DNA from: Streptomyces sp. TSRI0107
GTDB taxonomy: Bacteria > Actinomycetota > Actinomycetes > Streptomycetales > Streptomycetaceae
Direction of reading: 5' to 3'
Assembly (NCBI RefSeq): GCF_001905845.1
Contig: NZ_LIVZ01000019.1
Span: forward strand, 26,700-90,699
DNA length: 64,000 nt
Part shown: positions 1 through 8,007 of the stretch, piece by piece
How the letters are laid out: each line of letters opens with the position of its first letter
How positions within the stretch are numbered: position 1 is the stretch's first letter
Program-made: the position numbers and the translations under genes
The notes under the pieces: generated by a model
Database searches by the model: none
Told to the model about the DNA's origin: nothing
Seen by the model: the letters and a program-made list of their open reading frames with translations, nothing else

Positions 1-22
1 CGTCGTCGAACGGGTTGGTCAT
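1..22 (-). CDS. MbtH-like protein, 5' end only
   Basis: Only the first seven codons are inside the window; they read MTNPFDD from an ATG at position 22 on the minus strand. That opening is characteristic of MbtH-like proteins, the small partners that activate NRPS adenylation domains. It starts 3 bp after the panD stop, so it lies in the same leftward operon. Its presence implies that the NRPS genes of the siderophore locus continue to the left of the window. The identification rests on seven residues and on context, so it is likely but not proven. Confidence 0.7.
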
Positions 23-25
23 GGG

Positions 26-475
26 TCAGTCCCTCTCCTGCTCGCGGGTGCGGTGGTGGGGTACGGCGATGGTTCCGGGGAGCTGGCCGGGCGCCCCGGG
101 TACGGGTTCGGACGGGTCGGCGCCGAGGGCGACGATCCGGTTGGCCTTGTCGACGTGGACGACGCGGGGCCGGTGGCCGGCGCGTTCGGTGTCGTCGAGC
201 ACGGCGAAGGACATGACGATGACCAGGTGGCCGGGGCGGATGAGATGGGCGGCCGCGCCGTTGACGCCGAGGACGCCGCTGCCGGGGGCGCCGGGGATGG
301 CGTAGGTGGTCAGGCGGGCGCCGTTGTCGATGTCGACGACCTGGACGGCCTCGCCGTCGACGATGTCGGCGGCGTCCATGAGGTGCCGGTCGATCGTCAG
401 CGAGCCGACGTAGTGCAGGTCGGCCTGGGTCACGGTGGCTCGGTGGATCTTGCCGTTGAGCAAGGTGCGCTGCAC
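26..475 (-). CDS. panD: Aspartate 1-decarboxylase (pyruvoyl enzyme)
   Basis: Cytosolic enzyme that decarboxylates L-aspartate to beta-alanine. The N-terminus carries the family signature KIHRATVTQADLHYVGS. Self-cleavage at Gly-Ser in that stretch makes the catalytic pyruvoyl group. Two consecutive GTG codons (478 and 475) are possible starts. The one at 475 is better spaced from the AGGGGG ribosome-binding site and puts the cleavage at G24-S25, as in characterised PanD, so it is chosen. The central INGAAAHL-like stretch is also typical. The tail beyond about residue 115 is longer than in E. coli PanD. An iron box lies just upstream and the gene is followed by an MbtH-like gene, so this copy probably feeds beta-alanine to a siderophore NRPS rather than, or as well as, pantothenate synthesis. 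Confidence 0.93.
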   Translation of the reverse strand: MQRTLLNGKIHRATVTQADLHYVGSLTIDRHLMDAADIVDGEAVQVVDIDNGARLTTYAIPGAPGSGVLGVNGAAAHLIRPGHLVIVMSFAVLDDTERAGHRPRVVHVDKANRIVALGADPSEPVPGAPGQLPGTIAVPHHRTREQERD

Positions 476-495
476 CACTACCCCCTGAGTGTGAC

Positions 496-514
496 TTAGG
501 TGAGGCTAACCTCA
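496..514 (-). promoter_or_regulatory. Iron box (IdeR/DmdR-type) upstream of panD
   Basis: The 19-mer TTAGGTGAGGCTAACCTCA closely matches the actinobacterial DtxR/IdeR/DmdR consensus TTAGGTTAGGCTAACCTAA. It lies 18 to 39 bp before the panD starts and overlaps the stop codon (512-514) of the hydrolase gene behind it. panD and MbtH can therefore have their own iron-repressed promoter inside the leftward gene run. Confidence 0.85.
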
Positions 515-1324
515 TTCATCGCGTGTGTGGAAGAACTCCAGCAGCACCCGGTTCACCTCCGCCGGGCGCTCCAGGTAGCCGTAGTGGCCGCAGTCCTCGA
601 TCTCCCGGTAGAGAGCGCCGGGGATCGCGTCGGCGACCTCGCGGGCCAGGCGCGGCGGCAGGATCAGGTCGTCGGCGAAACCGATCACCAGGCAGGGCAC
701 GGTGATGGCCCGGTAGGCGGCGAGCCGGCCGTCCGGCACGCACAGCTCCGACTGGGCGCGGACGCCCGGCCCGGTGACCGGGGGCGCGCACTCGAAGAGC
801 TCCAGCCAGTCCTGGACGTGCCGCTCGTCGTCCAGGGTGGCCGGGGACAGGTTCTGCAGGGCACGCGTCCAGGCGGAGTACGCCGGCGGCAGCTTCACCC
901 CGGCGTCGTACAGGGCGCGTTCCGCGGCGGCCATGGCGGTGCGCAGGGCGTCGGTGCGGCCCCGGGTGGCCATCAGCACGCCCTGGCGGGCGAGTTCGGG
1001 CCGGGCCAGCAGCAGCTCCTGGACGACGTACGCGCCCAGGGAGACGCCGACGACGCGGCAGGGCGCGAGGTCCAGGTGCTCGATCAGGCCGGCGGTGTCG
1101 GCGACCAGGTCGCCGATGGTGAAGCCCTCCGCGCACTCGTCGGTCGGCGGGACGCCCCGGTTGTCGAAGGTGACCGCCCGGTACCCGGCCGCGACCAGCG
1201 CGGGCACCTGGTGGAGGTGCCAGGAGCGGCCGCCGGCGCCCCGGCCCGTCACCAGGACCACCGGATCGCCGTGGCCGGTGTCCTCGTAGTGCAGGCGGAT
1301 TCCGTTGATCCGTGCGCTCGGCAT
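512..1324 (-). CDS. Alpha/beta hydrolase
   Basis: A 270-residue cytosolic alpha/beta-hydrolase fold protein. The nucleophile elbow is GVSLGAY with Ser95. The likely acid is Asp218 or Asp219 in GFADDLILPP, and the base is His247 in DCGHYGYLERP, so the triad is complete. No signal peptide is seen. It is the third gene of a leftward run after the salicylate synthase and the MFS exporter, 27 bp downstream of the latter. Hydrolases in siderophore loci usually act as ester or lactone hydrolases that release iron, or as editing thioesterases. Which applies here cannot be told from sequence. Its stop codon overlaps the iron box that serves panD. Confidence 0.85.
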   Translation of the reverse strand: MPSARINGIRLHYEDTGHGDPVVLVTGRGAGGRSWHLHQVPALVAAGYRAVTFDNRGVPPTDECAEGFTIGDLVADTAGLIEHLDLAPCRVVGVSLGAYVVQELLLARPELARQGVLMATRGRTDALRTAMAAAERALYDAGVKLPPAYSAWTRALQNLSPATLDDERHVQDWLELFECAPPVTGPGVRAQSELCVPDGRLAAYRAITVPCLVIGFADDLILPPRLAREVADAIPGALYREIEDCGHYGYLERPAEVNRVLLEFFHTRDE

Positions 1325-1351
1325 GCCCCTCCCTGGCGTACGGCCATCTGG

Positions 1352-2635
1352 TCAGTCGGTCGCCTCGACGGGCGCCGGCGGCCGGTCCTCGGTCGCGGGC
1401 GGCCCCTGGAGGGTGGCCCTGCGCAGGCCGGGCATGGCCACCGCGAGGGTCGCCACCCCGGCCAGGCAGACCAGCCCGCCGAGGGCGGCGGCGCCCGCGG
1501 AGGAACCCAACGCCCGTGCCACCAGGCCCGCTTCGAGGTTGCCGACGGACGGGCCGGCGGTCGCCTGGGCGAGCCACAGGCTGCCGACCCGGCCCTGGAG
1601 CCGGTCCGGGGTGTGGTGCTGGAGCAGGGCGCGGCGCAGGATCTCCGAGGCGGTGTCGCCGAAGCCCGCGAGGGCCAGGAAGGCCAGCGCGGGCCACAGG
1701 CCGGGGCTGAGCCCGAAGCAGGTGACGGCCACGCCCCACAGCGCGACCGCGCCGATCAGGGCCCGCCCGGTGTGGTGCACCCGGCCGGTCCAGCCGCTGG
1801 TCAGCGCCCCGCACAGGGAGCCGACGGCGGGGGCGGTGTAGAGCAGTCCGACGGTGGACGGGCCGCCGCCGAAGTGCTCGGTGCCCAGCTCCGGGAAGAG
1901 CGCGTACGGCATCGCGAAGACGACCGCGCACACGTCGATCAGCAGCAGCCCGGCCACCACCTGGCTGCCGCGCAGGAAGCGCAGACCCTCCGCCATCGCG
2001 CGCATCGGCCGCTGCCGCTCCCCCGCCGGGTCCGGCGGCATGGCGGGCAGCGGCGCGAGCAGGGCGAGCCCGACGACGTACACCGCCGCGTCGACGGCGA
2101 AGCACACCGCGACGCCCGGGCCCGCCGCGATCAGCCCGGCGAGCGACGGGCCCAGCACGGCGCCGAGCTGGGCGGTGAGCGTGATCAGCGCCCCGGCGGC
2201 GGCCAGTTGGCCGGGCGCCACCAGGGACGGTGTGGCGGCCATCAGGGCGGGCCCGCCGAGGCCGCTCGCCGCGCCCGCGAGCACGGCCGCCACGTACACG
2301 AACCACACCCGGGGCTCGGACAGTGCCGCGTTGACCGCCAGACCGGCGATCACCACCGCCGTCACGGCCCGGGTGACCAGCACGATCCGGCGCCGGTCGA
2401 CCCGGTCCGCGAGCAGACCGCCCGCGAGCAGACCGACCAGCAGGGACAGCCCGAGGGCCAGGCTCATCAGGCCGACGCGCACCGAGGAGCCGGTGAGCGT
2501 GTAGATCTGCACGCTCGCCGCGACCGAGGTGAGATGGGTGCCGACCATGGAGATCGCCTGGGTGGCGAACACCAGTCGGAAGGGGCCGCGGGCCCGCAGC
2601 GGCGCGATGTCGACGACGACTTCTCCGAGACGCAC
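1352..2635 (-). CDS. MFS siderophore exporter, EntS-like
   Basis: A 427-residue major facilitator protein of about 12 hydrophobic segments. It has the FRLVFATQAISMVGTHLTSVA opening and an ADRVDRRRIVL loop after TM2, typical of the EntS/MFS_3 group of enterobactin-type exporters. It starts with GTG 9 bp after the salicylate synthase stop, so the two are probably translationally linked and iron-regulated from the box at 3986. The inferred role is export of the finished siderophore across the cytoplasmic membrane. The substrate is inferred from context only. Confidence 0.85.
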   Translation of the reverse strand: MRLGEVVVDIAPLRARGPFRLVFATQAISMVGTHLTSVAASVQIYTLTGSSVRVGLMSLALGLSLLVGLLAGGLLADRVDRRRIVLVTRAVTAVVIAGLAVNAALSEPRVWFVYVAAVLAGAASGLGGPALMAATPSLVAPGQLAAAGALITLTAQLGAVLGPSLAGLIAAGPGVAVCFAVDAAVYVVGLALLAPLPAMPPDPAGERQRPMRAMAEGLRFLRGSQVVAGLLLIDVCAVVFAMPYALFPELGTEHFGGGPSTVGLLYTAPAVGSLCGALTSGWTGRVHHTGRALIGAVALWGVAVTCFGLSPGLWPALAFLALAGFGDTASEILRRALLQHHTPDRLQGRVGSLWLAQATAGPSVGNLEAGLVARALGSSAGAAALGGLVCLAGVATLAVAMPGLRRATLQGPPATEDRPPAPVEATD

Positions 2636-2644
2636 GCCCGGACC

Positions 2645-3967
2645 CTAACCCTCGGCGGGGACCAGGTACGGGGCGACGCTGCGCAGTTTCTCGCAGGTCT
2701 CCTCCAGTTCACGCGCGGGAGTGGACCCGGCGAGGATGCCGGCGCCGGCGCGCAGCCAGGTGCGGCCGTCCTGCTCGAACAGGCTGCGCAGGACGAGCGC
2801 CGCGTCCAGTTCCCCGTCGGCGGCGGCCATGAGGACGGCACCGCTGTAGACGCCGCGCGGCCCGTCCTCCAGCCGGGCGATGCAGTCGTACGCCTGGGAC
2901 TTGGGGATGCCGGAGGCGGTCACGGCCGGGAACAGCGCGCGCAGGGCGTCCCAGCAGGTGGCGTCGTCGCCCAGCCTGCCGTGCACGCTGGAGCCGAGGT
3001 GCTGCACGCTGCCGCGCTGCCGCACGGTGAGCAGTTCACGGACCGAGACCGAGCCGGGCCGGCACACGGTGGCCAGTTCCTCCTCGGCGAGCTTCACCGA
3101 GAGCACGTGCTCGGATATCTCCTTGGGGTCGGCGAGGAGTTCGGCGCGCAGCCGCTCGTCCTCCCGTTCGCCGAGGCCGCGCGCCCGGGTGCCGGCCAGC
3201 GGCTGGGTGACGAGGTGCCCGTCCGCACCGACCTCGACGACCGTCTCGGGGCTGAACCCGGCGACCCGGCGGCCGCCGAGACGCAGCAGGAAGGAGCGGG
3301 CGGGGGTGTTGTGGGCGCGGCCGTGCAGGTAGGTGCCGACGAAGTCGACGGGGAACGGCACGGGGACGGAGCGGGAGAGGATCACCTTCTGCAGGCCGGT
3401 CGCGGCGGCGCGGATCTCGTCGACGGCCCGCGCCACGAGACCGGGGTAGTCCGCCGCGCCCTCGGTGACGTCGACGGGGCGGGGCGCGGCGACCGGCCGT
3501 TCGGCGGGCGGGGCGGTGAGCAGCGCGAGCAGGGCGTCCACGGTCTCCCGGTCGGCGCCGCGGACGACGGCCGTGCCCCGGCGGAGCCGCACTTCGGTGT
3601 GCGGGACGATCAGATGGAGCAGGTCGGCGTCGCCGGCGCGGTCGAGGCGGCCGGCGTGCAGGTGGGCGAACTCGTAGGCCATCCAGCCGTACGCCCGCCA
3701 GCCCTCGATGCCGCTCTCGCCGAGCAGTCGGTGGACCTGGCGTAAGGGATACGGCCCGACGGGCGCCGTCGACTCGGCGGCGAGGACGCGGGCGCGCACC
3801 TCGGAGCGGTTCACCACGATCTCGGCGAGCGCTCCTCCGGCGAACCAGCAGTCGCCGTCGCGTTCGTAGATCACGTACTGGTCGAACAGGCCCGACTCCG
3901 CCAGTGTCGTGGCCCATGGGACGGGGTCTCCCGGCAGTTCCGTCTCCGCGCACCGGTAACGCAGCAA
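2645..3967 (-). CDS. Salicylate synthase (MbtI/Irp9-type)
   Basis: Chorismate-utilising enzyme that converts chorismate through isochorismate to salicylate. The 440-residue length and sequence match MbtI/Irp9 rather than the shorter EntC isochorismate synthases. Signature stretches are KVILSRSVPVPF, HNTPARSFLL, QPLAGTRARG, SKEI-like DPKEISEHVLSV, VTASGIPKSQ and the C-terminal TWLRAGAGI followed by EETCEKL. The start is a TTG codon at 3967. It is supported by a strong GGGAGGT site 7-8 bp upstream, and no good ATG or GTG lies nearby. The first gene of the leftward run, it has an iron box 18 bp upstream and is divergent from the salicyl-AMP ligase gene. Confidence 0.93.
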   Translation of the reverse strand: MLRYRCAETELPGDPVPWATTLAESGLFDQYVIYERDGDCWFAGGALAEIVVNRSEVRARVLAAESTAPVGPYPLRQVHRLLGESGIEGWRAYGWMAYEFAHLHAGRLDRAGDADLLHLIVPHTEVRLRRGTAVVRGADRETVDALLALLTAPPAERPVAAPRPVDVTEGAADYPGLVARAVDEIRAAATGLQKVILSRSVPVPFPVDFVGTYLHGRAHNTPARSFLLRLGGRRVAGFSPETVVEVGADGHLVTQPLAGTRARGLGEREDERLRAELLADPKEISEHVLSVKLAEEELATVCRPGSVSVRELLTVRQRGSVQHLGSSVHGRLGDDATCWDALRALFPAVTASGIPKSQAYDCIARLEDGPRGVYSGAVLMAAADGELDAALVLRSLFEQDGRTWLRAGAGILAGSTPARELEETCEKLRSVAPYLVPAEG

Positions 3968-3985
3968 GGACCTACCTCCCTGGAG

Positions 3986-4004
3986 TTAGGTTAACCTAAC
4001 CTAA
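3986..4004. promoter_or_regulatory. Iron box in the divergent siderophore promoter (salicylate synthase side)
   Basis: The 19-mer TTAGGTTAACCTAACCTAA differs from the DmdR/IdeR consensus only near the centre. It lies 18 bp before the salicylate synthase start, in the 170-bp divergent region, and should make the leftward genes iron-repressed. Confidence 0.88.
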
Positions 4005-4098
4005 TCAGCAAGGAGCCTAGCCCTCGCATCGGAGGCGCGTCCAGAACGCGTTCGACGCGGACTCGCACACACCCTCCAGGCTTGACCCGGCGACTTGG

Positions 4099-4117
4099 GT
4101 AGGCAAGCCTTTCCTAA
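4099..4117. promoter_or_regulatory. Weaker iron box upstream of the salicyl-AMP ligase
   Basis: GTAGGCAAGCCTTTCCTAA keeps the outer half-sites TAGG and CCTAA and the central AGCCT core seen in iron boxes, with about 14 of 19 consensus positions. It ends 20 bp before the ligase start and probably controls the rightward ligase-permease operon. Confidence 0.65.
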
Positions 4118-4137
4118 ACAGCAGGCGGGAGTTGAGC

Positions 4138-5769
4138 ATGCTCGACGGGTGGGTCCCCTGGCCGAAGGAACTGGCGGAGCGCTACCGCGCCGAGGGTTAC
4201 TGGCAGGGCCGGCCGCTCGACCGGCTGCTGCGCGACCGGGCCGGACACGACCCGGGACGCACCGCGCTCGTCGACGCCGGCGGCAACCGCTGGACGTACG
4301 CCGAACTCGACGCGCGCGCCGACCGCACGGCCGCCGGACTGCGGGCGCTGGGCATCGGCGACGGCGACCGCGTGGTCGTCCAGCTCCCCAACACCGACGC
4401 GTTCGTGGTGCTGTTCTTCGCGCTGCTGCGGGCCGGCGCGATCCCCGTGCTCACCCTGCCCGCACACCGCGAGAGCGAGATCGCGCACGTCGCCGAGGTG
4501 GCCGGGGCCACCGCCTACGCCATCCCCGACGTGCACGACGGCTTCGACCACCGCGTCCTCGCCCGCGCCCTGCGCAAGACGGTGCCCTCCGTCGAGCACG
4601 TGCTGGTGGCCGGGGAACCCGCCGAGTTCACCCCGCTGTCCGCCGTCGACGCCGACCCCGTGCCGCTGCCCGCGCCCGACCCCGGCGACGTGGCGCTGCT
4701 GCTGCTCTCCGGCGGCACCACCGGCAAGCCGAAGCTCATCCCGCGCACCCACGACGACTACGCCTACAACGTGCGGGCCAGCGCCGAGGTCTGCGGCTTC
4801 GACGAGTCCACCGTCTACCTGGTGGTGCTGCCGACCGCGCACAACTTCGCCCTCGCCTGCCCCGGACTGCTCGGCACCCTGCTGGCGGGCGGCACCGTGG
4901 TGCTCTCCCCCACGCCCAGCCCCGAGGACGCCTTCGCGCTGATCGAGCGGGAGAAGGTCACCGTCACCGCCGTGGTCCCGCCGATCGCGCTGCTGTGGCT
5001 GGACGCGGTGGAGTGGGAGGAGGCCGATCTGTCGTCCCTGCGGCTGCTCCAGGTCGGCGGTTCCAAACTGGGCGCCGAACCCGCCGCCCGCGTCGGCCCC
5101 GCCCTCGGCTGCACCCTCCAGCAGGTGTTCGGGATGGCGGAGGGCCTGCTCAACTACACGCGGCTGGACGACCCCGACGAGCTGGTGCGGCACACCCAGG
5201 GGCGGCCGCTGTCCCCCGCCGACGAGATCCGCGTGGTCGACGCCGACGGCGACGACGTACCGCCCGGCGAGACCGGCGAGTTGCTGACCCGCGGCCCCTA
5301 CACCCTGCGCGGCTACTACCGGGCACCCGGGCACAACGCCCGCGCCTTCACACCGGACGGCCACTACCGCACCGGCGACCTGGTGCGGGTCCTGCCCACC
5401 GGTCATCTGGTCGTCGAGGGCCGGGAGAAGGACCAGATCAACCGGGGCGGCGACAAGATCTCCGCCGAGGAGCTGGAGAACCATCTCCTCGCCCACCCGG
5501 CGGTGCACGACGCCGCCGCCGTCGGCATGCCCGACCCGGCCATGGGCGAGCGCACCTGCGTGTACGTCGTCCCGCGCGGCCCGGCGCCCACCCTGCGGGA
5601 GCTGACCGCGTTCCTGCGCGAACGAGGCGTGGCCGCCTACAAGTCGCCCGACCGGCTGGAGGTCGTCGACGCCTTCCCGCGCACCTCCGTCGGCAAGGTC
5701 GACAAAAAAGCGCTCGGCCGCAGGATCGCGGAGCGGCTGCGCGCGGAGGGAGGCGCGAGTGCCGGGTGA
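4138..5769 (+). CDS. Salicyl-AMP ligase (aryl acid adenylation enzyme)
   Basis: Stand-alone adenylating enzyme of the DhbE/YbtE/MbtA family, 543 residues, that activates an aryl acid with ATP and loads it on an aryl carrier protein. It has the P-loop LLLSGGTTGKPKLIPRTH, the hinge motif YRTGDLVR, GREKDQINRGGDKISAEE, and the catalytic lysine in TSVGKVDKKAL. In the pocket, HNFALACPG has Cys where DhbE has Ser240, and GMAEGLLNYTR has Leu where DhbE has Val337. Both changes are those reported for salicylate instead of dihydroxybenzoate activation, in agreement with the divergent salicylate synthase. The ATG at 4138 follows GGGAG at good spacing and is preferred to the TTG at 4132. The 3' end overlaps the next gene by 11 bp. 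Confidence 0.94.
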   Translation: MLDGWVPWPKELAERYRAEGYWQGRPLDRLLRDRAGHDPGRTALVDAGGNRWTYAELDARADRTAAGLRALGIGDGDRVVVQLPNTDAFVVLFFALLRAGAIPVLTLPAHRESEIAHVAEVAGATAYAIPDVHDGFDHRVLARALRKTVPSVEHVLVAGEPAEFTPLSAVDADPVPLPAPDPGDVALLLLSGGTTGKPKLIPRTHDDYAYNVRASAEVCGFDESTVYLVVLPTAHNFALACPGLLGTLLAGGTVVLSPTPSPEDAFALIEREKVTVTAVVPPIALLWLDAVEWEEADLSSLRLLQVGGSKLGAEPAARVGPALGCTLQQVFGMAEGLLNYTRLDDPDELVRHTQGRPLSPADEIRVVDADGDDVPPGETGELLTRGPYTLRGYYRAPGHNARAFTPDGHYRTGDLVRVLPTGHLVVEGREKDQINRGGDKISAEELENHLLAHPAVHDAAAVGMPDPAMGERTCVYVVPRGPAPTLRELTAFLRERGVAAYKSPDRLEVVDAFPRTSVGKVDKKALGRRIAERLRAEGGASAG

Positions 5770-6829
5770 GGCCGCGCGCACGAAACAGCCGGACGTACGC
5801 CGTCCCGCTCCGCCCGCCCCACCGCACCGGCGCCGGGCCCCCGCCCGGACCCTGGCCCTGCTCGGCGCCCTGCTCCTGCTGCTCGCGGCCGCCCTGCTCA
5901 GCCTCGCGATCGGGTCGCGTTCGCTGCCCGTCCCCGTCGTCTGGGACGCGCTGCTGCACGACGACGGCTCGACCGCGGCGTCCGTCGTCTGGGACGTCCG
6001 GGTGCCGCGCACCCTGGCCGGAGTCGCGGCCGGCGCCGCGCTCGGGGTCGCCGGGGCCCTCATCCAGGCGCTGACCCGCAATCCGCTGGCCGACCCCGGG
6101 CTGCTCGGCATCAACGCGGGCGCCGCCACCGGCGCGGTGTGCGCCATCTCGGTGTTCGGGCTGACCAGCCTGTGGGCGTCGGTGTGGTTCGCGCTGCTCG
6201 GTGCCGTGGTGGCGGGGCTGCTGGTGTACTCGCTGGCCTCCGGCGGACGCGGCGGTGCCACTCCGGAACGGCTCGCGCTCGGCGGAGCGGTGATCGCCGC
6301 CGTGTTCACCGGGATCGGCCAGACGCTGATGCTGCTCGACGCGCAGGCCCTGGACCAGCTGCGGTTCTGGAGCGTGGGCTCGCTCGCCCGGGCCGACGAG
6401 GAGACGCTGGCCATGCTCACGCCGTTCGTCGCGGTGGGCCTGGTGGTGGCGCTGACCCTGGTCCGGCCGCTGAACGCGCTGGCGCTCGGCGACGACACGG
6501 CCCGCGCGCTCGGCGCCCGGCTCACCCGGACCCGCTTCCTCGGCCTGCTCGCCGTGACCCTGCTGTGCGGCGCGGCGACCGCGGCGGTCGGCCCGCTGGT
6601 CTTCGTCGGGCTCGCGGTGCCGCACATCGCCCGCCTGATCGTTGGCGCCGACCAGCGCTGGACGCTGCCGCTGTCGATGCTGCTGGCCCCCGCCCTGCTG
6701 CTGCTCGCGGACGTCCTCGGCCGGATCGCCGTACGCCCCGACGAACTGGACGCCGGAGTGGTCACCGCGGTCGTCGGCGCGCCGGTGTTCATCGCCCTGG
6801 TGCGGCACCGCAGGGTGGTGGCGGCATGA
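5759..6829 (+). CDS. FecCD-family iron-siderophore ABC permease (first)
   Basis: A 356-residue polytopic membrane protein of the BtuC/FecCD/FhuB family. It has a GTG start that overlaps the ligase gene by 11 bp. Recognisable features are VPRTLAGVAAGAALGVAGALIQ and LTRNPLADPGLLGINAGA near TM2-3, and PHIARLIVGADQRWTLP before the last helices. With the next gene it forms the heterodimeric channel of a ferric-siderophore importer. No periplasmic-type binding lipoprotein or ATPase gene is present in this window, so those parts must lie elsewhere or left of the window. Confidence 0.93.
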   Translation: MPGEAARTKQPDVRRPAPPAPPHRRRAPARTLALLGALLLLLAAALLSLAIGSRSLPVPVVWDALLHDDGSTAASVVWDVRVPRTLAGVAAGAALGVAGALIQALTRNPLADPGLLGINAGAATGAVCAISVFGLTSLWASVWFALLGAVVAGLLVYSLASGGRGGATPERLALGGAVIAAVFTGIGQTLMLLDAQALDQLRFWSVGSLARADEETLAMLTPFVAVGLVVALTLVRPLNALALGDDTARALGARLTRTRFLGLLAVTLLCGAATAAVGPLVFVGLAVPHIARLIVGADQRWTLPLSMLLAPALLLLADVLGRIAVRPDELDAGVVTAVVGAPVFIALVRHRRVVAA

Positions 6830-7905
6830 CGCGGACTCAGGCCCGGCCCCTCGGCAAGGCCGCGCCCCCAGGGGCCAGGGTGGTCCGCAGCCGCTCCCAG
6901 CGGCTGTCGCTGCGCGTCGACGTGCGCGCGGTGGCCGTCTGCGTGCTGGTGATGGCCGGCACCGCCGGAGTGGGCGTCCTCGCGCTGGGCACCGGCGAGT
7001 ACGGCATCTCCCCCGCCGACGTGGTGCGCACCCTGCTCGGCAACGGCAGCCGGCGCACCGACTTCGTGGTCGGCCGGCTGCGGCTGCCCCGGCTGCTCAC
7101 CGGCATCCTCGTCGGCGCGGCGCTCGGTCTGAGCGGCGCGCTGTTCCAGAGCCTCACCCGCAATCCGCTGGGCAGCCCGGACATCGTCGGCTTCACCTAC
7201 GGCTCCGCCACCGGCGGCCTGCTGGTGGTGCTGGTCGCCGGCGGCAGCGGCGGGCAGATCGCGGTCGGCGCGGTCGGCGGGGGCCTGGCGACGGCGGTCC
7301 TGGTGTACGTCCTGGCCTGGCGCCACGGCGTGCACGGCTACCGGCTGGTGCTGGTCGGCATCGGGGTCAGCGCCCTGCTCCAGGGCGTCAACGCCTATCT
7401 GCTCGCCAAGGCCCGGTTCGCGCACGCCGCGCAGGCCATGGTGTGGCTCAACGGCAGTCTCAACGGCCGCGGCTGGCACGACGTACGCCCCGCCGCGATC
7501 GGGCTGCTGCTCGTCCTGCCGCTGGTCGCGCTCGCGGCGGGCGGCCTGCGGGTCCTGGAGATGGGCGACGACCTGGCGGGCGGCCTCGGGGTGTCCGTGC
7601 AGCGGACCCGGCTGGCGGTGCTGGTGCTGGCCACGGCCGCCTGCGCGGTCGCCACCGCGGCGGCCGGGCCGATCCCCTTCGTGGCGCTGATCGCCCCGCA
7701 GCTGGCCCGCCGCCTCACCCGGGCCCCCGGACCCAACCTGGCGGCGGCCACCTGCACCGGCGCCCTGCTGGTCGTCACGGCCGACTTCGCGGCGCAGCGG
7801 ATCCACGAGACGGCCCAGTTGCCGGTGGGCGTGGTGACCGCGGTGATCGGCGGGCTCTATCTGGGCCTGCTGCTGCGCCGGCAGCGGCGGGCGGGCCGCA
7901 TCTAG
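6826..7905 (+). CDS. FecCD-family iron-siderophore ABC permease (second)
   Basis: A 359-residue partner permease. Its ATG overlaps the stop of the first permease in an ATGA, implying translational coupling. It has the same family marks: RLPRLLTGILVGAALGLSGA, LTRNPLGSPDIVGFTYGSA and PQLARRLTRAPGPN, with about nine to ten membrane segments. It is the last gene of the iron-regulated rightward run; the next gene starts about 100 bp later and is unrelated. The role is inner-membrane import of the ferric siderophore made and exported by the neighbouring genes. Confidence 0.93.
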   Translation: MTRTQARPLGKAAPPGARVVRSRSQRLSLRVDVRAVAVCVLVMAGTAGVGVLALGTGEYGISPADVVRTLLGNGSRRTDFVVGRLRLPRLLTGILVGAALGLSGALFQSLTRNPLGSPDIVGFTYGSATGGLLVVLVAGGSGGQIAVGAVGGGLATAVLVYVLAWRHGVHGYRLVLVGIGVSALLQGVNAYLLAKARFAHAAQAMVWLNGSLNGRGWHDVRPAAIGLLLVLPLVALAAGGLRVLEMGDDLAGGLGVSVQRTRLAVLVLATAACAVATAAAGPIPFVALIAPQLARRLTRAPGPNLAAATCTGALLVVTADFAAQRIHETAQLPVGVVTAVIGGLYLGLLLRRQRRAGRI

Positions 7906-8007
7906 CCGCACCCGGCGATGTCCGGCGATGTCCACCGTGTCGCCGAGGAGACTGGCCGCCGCCCCCCTCGGGACCGGCTCTCGGCCCTGTGGAAAGATGA
8001 CGCGCCC

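Noticed and set aside
500..3745. 1081-residue open frame opposite the siderophore genes
   Set aside because: GC-bias shadow. The minus strand has three genes with clear family motifs, and this frame has only arginine/glycine/alanine-rich text without domains.
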